The notes beneath the pieces were generated by a model. The model had not been told where the DNA came from, did not search any database, and saw only the letters and a list, made by a program, of their open reading frames with translations. A stretch of DNA of 24,622 nt, from IMG/VR virus record IMGVR_UViG_3300020220_000314, positions 1 to 24,622 of that record; one strand, 5' to 3'. This document shows, piece by piece, positions 21,064-24,622 of the stretch (within the stretch, counting starts at the first letter, position 1; every line of letters starts with the position of its first letter). The DNA is from a virus. The translations under genes and the position numbers were made by a program.

Positions 21064-21071
21064 TATTTATA
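21064..21071 (-). promoter_or_regulatory. T4-type late promoter (TATAAATA) for the GP88-like/glycosyltransferase pair
   Basis: Exact TATAAATA on the minus strand; it overlaps the TAA stop (21067-21069) of the upstream 58-aa gene. The leader to ATG 20941 is about 117 nt. Confidence 0.7.
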
Positions 21072-21243
21072 ATAGAAACGTCCTCTGTTCCTCAGTCAAG
21101 ACCGCGGGATTTCGCTTTGGAAGTGTCACCTTAACGTGGTATTCAGTCTCAGTCTCTTGCACCTCGACCTCAATCGTCTGACAGCCAGGTAAACACTCTC
21201 TCCGAATCGCCCCCGCAATTAGGTGTTCTAATGGAGTATTCAT
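21067..21243 (-). CDS. Small conserved-looking protein (58 aa)
   Basis: The ATG at 21243 shares one base with the stop of the preceding gene (TAATG), with AAGGA 8 nt before it. The product starts MNTPLEHLIAGAIRREC, continues with alternating strand residues (TIEVEVQETETEYHVKVTLP) and ends LTEEQRTFLL. It looks like a small alpha-beta domain; no family is recognised. Its stop lies within a late promoter. Confidence 0.6.
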   Translation of the reverse strand: MNTPLEHLIAGAIRRECLPGCQTIEVEVQETETEYHVKVTLPKRNPAVLTEEQRTFLL

Positions 21244-21692
21244 TATATATCCTTCAGTTCGTTCGGAAAGATTTCTTTGGCGAATGAGGGTGTAAGCCCC
21301 TTGACTATTTTTGAAAGCGTCTTGGTCATCATGGCTTTAAAAATAACGGCCTCGTCTGCATGAAGCGATTCAAAAATTTGTGTCAAGATCGCTTGCTCGC
21401 GCTTCTGAGTCAACTTGTGAATTCGCCGTGGATGATTATCGATGAATAGATACACCTTAGACAGTTCATTATGAATATAGGTATCGTTCATTCCTGGCGC
21501 CAGCTTCGAGGGTTTATACTCAGGATATTTCTCAATATCAAATTTGATTTTGGGACTAAGCGACAGAAAGAGAAAATAAGGCAATCGTGACCCATGACGA
21601 GTGGCCGAAAATGACTTGAGAATAGCGGCCTTCTCCTGCTTCGTCTTGACATTCGCAAAGCGATCAAACATCTCAGAATATAACTCGTGCAT
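21243..21692 (-). CDS. Conserved T4-like phage protein (149 aa)
   Basis: AAAGGAGA lies before ATG 21692. The pattern DRFANVKTKQEKAAIL at the N-terminus, then PKIKFDIEKYPEYKPS, resembles a family of unknown function I recall from T4-like phages (opening with AKTKKEK and a PRIKF..P.G..PPYKP motif, DUF6433-like). The remainder is helical. It follows Rnh by 12 bp and probably shares its transcript. Confidence 0.7.
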   Translation of the reverse strand: MHELYSEMFDRFANVKTKQEKAAILKSFSATRHGSRLPYFLFLSLSPKIKFDIEKYPEYKPSKLAPGMNDTYIHNELSKVYLFIDNHPRRIHKLTQKREQAILTQIFESLHADEAVIFKAMMTKTLSKIVKGLTPSFAKEIFPNELKDI

Positions 21693-21704
21693 GGGCGTCT
21701 CCTT

Positions 21705-22637
21705 TTAGGTTAGAAGTTTTTCTAGGGCTGTAGTAGTGGGACGATTAAGCCGCTTCGCGCCAAATTCATCTACCACCGAGGCCAGATGACTCAGTCGATT
21801 CGTAATGAGGTAGTGATAGAATTCATTATACGTAGAGGGCGCGCATTTCTGATATTCCGAGCGAATCTGTGTTTGCAGAGGATCAGGAATGAAAGTGAAA
21901 TCGATCAGCTTCTGGTTGAGCTTAAAGCGATCTCGTTCATCCCGATCACGACACGAATCAATTCCTGTGATTAGAAATTCCTGGATACGAGCCTTCCGAA
22001 AACTCTTTTGCCGAGCGTCTTTCTTCACAAACGTATCACTCGGTGAGCAGATATTCGGAATACCATCACCGGCATCACCTGTGCAAATCTTTTCCATCAG
22101 TGATTGCTTTGCGGTATGCTCGGGTTCAATAAGCATCCGCTTTATTGGAGAATACTGTCTGATAACAAAGGGATGGACCTGATGCAATTGCAAGAAATCC
22201 TTATCCGATGAACAAATCAGCACAGGCTCCTGAGCTTCCTTCGCCAGCACTGCAATAACATCATCGGCCTCGGCTCCATCAATCTGCACGACCGCATAGG
22301 GCAGGGATGTTTTCAATTCTTTCTTGATATCATGCGAAGCCTGAAGCAATTCCTTGACATGATCGGGTAGCGCATTCCTCTGATCCTTACGTTTGGCTTT
22401 GTAGTGAGGAAACACATGTTTGCGCCAGCACTCTTTACCTTCCATCACGACCACTGGTGTTCCGTATTCCTTGGTGAACGTCTTGACCAGGTTTCGGATT
22501 GAATTGAGAATCAGGTGACGAATGAATCCCACCTTGTCCACATCTTCACTGACACCAGGTTCGAGTGTTGGGGCGGGATGAAAATGAGTGTTCATCACAG
22601 CGGCAAATATTAACTGTTGTAAATCGATCAGAATCAC
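21705..22637 (-). CDS. rnh: RNase H / 5'-3' exonuclease (T4 Rnh, FEN-like)
   Basis: 310 aa (T4 Rnh is 305 aa). GTG start at 22637 with AAAGGAG 7 nt ahead. FEN/5'-exonuclease metal-site motifs are in order: D5 in ILIDLQQL, the basic HYKAKRKDQRN helix at 79-88, GAEADDVIA (D125, D126), SSDKDFLQL (D145, D147) and GDAGDGIPN (D188, D191) of the helix-three-turn region. It removes RNA primers and flaps during lagging-strand synthesis. In T4 rnh is adjacent to dsbA; here about 12.5 kb of other genes separate them. Confidence 0.9.
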   Translation of the reverse strand: MILIDLQQLIFAAVMNTHFHPAPTLEPGVSEDVDKVGFIRHLILNSIRNLVKTFTKEYGTPVVVMEGKECWRKHVFPHYKAKRKDQRNALPDHVKELLQASHDIKKELKTSLPYAVVQIDGAEADDVIAVLAKEAQEPVLICSSDKDFLQLHQVHPFVIRQYSPIKRMLIEPEHTAKQSLMEKICTGDAGDGIPNICSPSDTFVKKDARQKSFRKARIQEFLITGIDSCRDRDERDRFKLNQKLIDFTFIPDPLQTQIRSEYQKCAPSTYNEFYHYLITNRLSHLASVVDEFGAKRLNRPTTTALEKLLT

Positions 22638-22661
22638 GGCTTAACTCCTTTGGCTTTAGCT

Positions 22662-23198
22662 TTAGGAACCCCTCAGGATTACTGGGTCCAACAATCGATT
22701 CACCAGCACCTCGCCAAGACGCGCTTTGGCTTTGGCTCTATCACGGTTCATCTTCTGGTTCATCTTCTTCGCGTTCCATTCTTTACCTTTGGCGTCAACC
22801 CATCGCGCTTTATTTCCCCAACCAAAACGATTGTAATCATATCCACCGTCTACGAAAATCTGCGTCTCAGAATCGCTCTTACATCGGCATTGCACAAAAT
22901 CGTGTGTGAAATGACTGGCAATTGTGGTATAACAAGTTAGACAGCGAGCCTGATTCTTACAGCGAGCCTGATTCTTCGGGTGCGTATTCGTATCATCATT
23001 AATCATAGCCTGAGCTAACACTACCGTACCATCATTACAATGATGGGAAATGGTCCGCACAAGCTTGTGGTTTTCATCGTACACCGTGTACTCATGATGA
23101 TCGTTGTAGGGATCACTCTTGTCACCCAACTTTTTCGAGAGTAGAGCGTATCTCGTCAGAAGGTTCTTGTTATGAAGTGAAATCGTCACCTTGAACAT
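22662..23198 (-). CDS. Zinc-ribbon conserved phage protein (178 aa)
   Basis: The C-terminal half has a short domain common in phages: CLTCYTTIAS-HFTHDF, CRC, then FVDGGYDYNRFGWG. Four cysteines, C86, C89, C104 and C106, form the presumed zinc site. The N-terminal 75 residues are a strand-rich region (MFKVTISLHN, then HHEYTVYDENHKLVR). A perfect 18-nt tandem duplication gives KNQARC twice just before the first knuckle, adding an extra Cys at 80. The end is Lys/Arg-rich. Function unknown. Confidence 0.7.
   Translation of the reverse strand: MFKVTISLHNKNLLTRYALLSKKLGDKSDPYNDHHEYTVYDENHKLVRTISHHCNDGTVVLAQAMINDDTNTHPKNQARCKNQARCLTCYTTIASHFTHDFVQCRCKSDSETQIFVDGGYDYNRFGWGNKARWVDAKGKEWNAKKMNQKMNRDRAKAKARLGEVLVNRLLDPVILRGS
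22941..22976 (-). repeat. 18-nt perfect tandem duplication inside the zinc-ribbon gene
   Basis: Copies 22941-22958 and 22959-22976 are identical and in frame, encoding KNQARC twice. Complete identity indicates a very recent event, or an assembly slip. Confidence 0.9.
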
Positions 23199-23212
23199 GA
23201 TAAAAAATCTTC

Positions 23213-24349
23213 TTACTTAAAGACCCTCACGATGACGGTCTGCTTGTTGAGCCGTTCCTGCAACTTCATCGGCTTGGTAGTCAACTGCTTCATGATTTTG
23301 TTGGTCTGCGGCTTAGTACCATCCAACAACGTTTGCAGTGTTATCTTGGGCTTCCGCAATTTCTTGGTACACGATTCTGTGGTATCAAGATTCTTAATCG
23401 TGGTCCCCTTAATCAAGAGGCCACGATCATCAGCCGCGACATACTTGGTCAGGGCACGGTTCTTGATATTGAATCCCCAGACCACATGTGCCCCAGGGAC
23501 TACTGTGGGAGATTGTCCCGTCAGGTTCATTTCTGCATAGAGAGCGCAGACCTTGACGCTCTTGACCTGTTTGGCAACCGTGGGAAGTTTTTTCTTTCTG
23601 GGGGCTCGCAGTTCATTGGAGACCTTGATAATCTCCAACCCCGCATTCATGACATTCTCAGCATATCCGATCAGAGCTTTCAGATCAGCCTTTGAGAGTG
23701 TTGAATACCCCTCCACCATTTCGGGATCAGACCCAGACCAAGCGGCCTCCCATTCTTTCTTTTGCTTTAGAGCCCACTGAATCACGAGCTTGGCATGAGG
23801 TCCCTTGAGATTATGATTTTGCATGACGCCTAGCGGCGGTGGTATAGTTTCCTTATTCGACAAAATAATCTTGTCAATCTGCTGTTCAAAAATACCAATA
23901 CATACGCCTGTCTGCCGTGCAATTGCATCCTGAATCGTTGACGGCTTGGTGACCACAGGCTTGATCGGAATGATCTCACAATTCTTTTCTGCGGTCGCAA
24001 GACGTTGAGCAGAATAGTGTTGAGCCGCAAACACCGTGAATTCATTCATGCGTTCCTCAAGCCATCGTGTTGAACTCGCGGGAAGAATCCCACCGCGCAT
24101 AATGATCCGACAGACAAAGCCCAAGGTTGGTGATCGCAGTTCCATATATCGGGCACTGATTTCATTGATCGAGGAATCATGCTTCACGCCCATCTTATTC
24201 AGGTAAATTTTCAAATAGTCCTGGAAATACTGGAGAGCCGAATAGACATCAGCATTCTCGCGGTACCATCCAAGCCAATCTGATAATTCAATTGTCGTAA
24301 GTTCTGCGGCGGTTTCTCGACTCGGTTCAATCAATTTAATTTTTGCCAT
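23213..24349 (-). CDS. Conserved T4-like phage protein of unknown function (378 aa)
   Basis: AGGAGG 8 nt before ATG 24349. The N-terminal 90 residues are helical with LSDWLGWYRENADVYSALQY. A basic hinge (APRKKKLPTVAKQVKSVK, about 248-265) leads to a C-terminal domain with VVPGAHVVWGFNIKNRALTKYV, GLLIKGTTIKNLDTTES and KKLRKPK. I recall this C-terminal pattern from proteins in many T4-like phages, always hypothetical. Basic segments suggest nucleic-acid contact, which is inference. It heads the early transcript starting at the sigma70 promoter 24391-24419. Confidence 0.78.
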   Translation of the reverse strand: MAKIKLIEPSRETAAELTTIELSDWLGWYRENADVYSALQYFQDYLKIYLNKMGVKHDSSINEISARYMELRSPTLGFVCRIIMRGGILPASSTRWLEERMNEFTVFAAQHYSAQRLATAEKNCEIIPIKPVVTKPSTIQDAIARQTGVCIGIFEQQIDKIILSNKETIPPPLGVMQNHNLKGPHAKLVIQWALKQKKEWEAAWSGSDPEMVEGYSTLSKADLKALIGYAENVMNAGLEIIKVSNELRAPRKKKLPTVAKQVKSVKVCALYAEMNLTGQSPTVVPGAHVVWGFNIKNRALTKYVAADDRGLLIKGTTIKNLDTTESCTKKLRKPKITLQTLLDGTKPQTNKIMKQLTTKPMKLQERLNKQTVIVRVFK

Positions 24350-24390
24350 GATAGACTCCTCCTAAAATTATTTAGTCATTCTCATTCTCT

Positions 24391-24419
24391 ATTATATCAA
24401 AAACCAGCCTTCTTGTCAA
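24391..24419 (-). promoter_or_regulatory. Perfect sigma70 promoter heading the minus-strand operon
   Basis: TTGACA (24414-24419), 17-bp spacer, TATAAT (24391-24396) on the minus strand, about 42 bp before ATG 24349. It overlaps the 3' end of the HNH remnant, whose stop is at 24397-24399. An early, host-read promoter. Confidence 0.88.
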
Positions 24420-24618
24420 GAACAAGACCATTATGAGTGACGACCTTCAAGCACCATGATAAAAAGTCTGTCATAGTCAGAGTATGTTTCATCATATTCA
24501 ATCTAGGGAGAACCCATTGCACATTACCAGGAATATATCCTTTATTACTATCAATTCGATCTGGCGATGCTATATCCCAATCTGATAAATCCTCACCTGA
24601 CAAAGCACACTGGCAAAT
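24397..24618 (-). pseudogene. HNH homing endonuclease, 3' remnant with in-frame TAG upstream
   Basis: The frame from 24618 to the TGA at 24397-24399 encodes ICQCALSGEDL, then ASPDRIDSNKGYIPGNVQWVLPRLNMMKH and a final DFLSWCLKV. This is the C-terminal half of T4-type HNH homing endonucleases: the DRIDSxKGYxxxNVQWV block and the NxMK helix contain the HNH Asn residues. The same frame has a TAG at 24619-24621, immediately before the conserved C-x-C-A-L-S-G segment, with no ATG after it. TAG is used as a normal stop elsewhere here (gp54-like gene), so recoding is unlikely. The gene is therefore probably inactivated, or interrupted by a frameshift; the rest lies outside the window. Confidence 0.65.
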
Positions 24619-24622
24619 CTAT

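Noticed and set aside
24619-24621. TAG in the HNH frame as evidence of an altered genetic code
   Set aside because: TAG ends the gp54-like gene and at least one other frame normally, so stop recoding is not supported.
1-24622. CRISPR arrays, tRNA genes, integrase or attachment sites
   Set aside because: No regularly spaced repeats, cloverleaf-like segments or recombinase motifs were found by reading both strands.

Overview
The window is a piece of a T4-like contractile-tailed phage (myovirus of the T4 superfamily), most likely infecting a Gram-negative bacterium. The evidence is a set of T4-type genes recognisable from protein sequence: gp4 head-completion nuclease, gp26 baseplate hub protein, a tail-tube-fold baseplate protein, gp32 single-strand binding protein, gp59 helicase loader, gp33 late co-activator, DsbA and the Rnh 5'-3' exonuclease. 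Copies of the T4 late promoter motif TATAAATA are also present. No integrase, CRISPR array, tRNA or rRNA gene was seen. The host cannot be named from this sequence.

Layout. (1) 1-5609 is virion morphogenesis. A partial baseplate gene on the minus strand diverges from a plus-strand run: gp4, a gp2-like protein, a gp54-like tube initiator, gp26, a short -1-frame ORF and a repeat-rich 744-aa tape-measure-like protein. The two directions share a 21-bp palindromic late promoter. (2) From 5626 to the right edge every gene is on the minus strand. 5626-9205 (read right to left) carries DsbA, gp33, a 58-aa protein, gp59, gp32 and a radical SAM protein. DsbA-33-59-32 keeps the T4 order. (3) 9215-10052 is a probable lysis pair (SleB-type hydrolase plus a single-TM protein) behind its own late promoter. 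(4) 10048-19808 is accessory: PD-(D/E)XK nuclease, two HAD-like proteins, a MoxR AAA+ ATPase and a VWA/HExxH protein (both with near-consensus sigma70 promoters), a deaminase, several tiny membrane or zinc proteins, a TusA-type sulfur carrier and a family-2 glycosyltransferase. (5) 19814-24349 carries a GP88-like protein, a conserved phage protein, Rnh, a zinc-ribbon protein and a 378-aa phage protein, headed by a perfect sigma70 promoter. A broken HNH endonuclease lies at the right edge.

How it works together. Host-type sigma70 promoters drive nucleotide, replication and host-takeover genes early. gp33 and DsbA are expected to help switch to TATAAATA promoters, which serve the structural genes, the lysis pair, a small-gene cluster and the GP88/glycosyltransferase pair. 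The most striking signal is a perfect in-frame T-TTT-TTC slippery heptamer at the end of gp26. It would join gp26 to a conserved-looking ORF that lacks a usable start, just before the tape-measure-like gene, which is where many tailed phages place a frameshifted tail-assembly chaperone.
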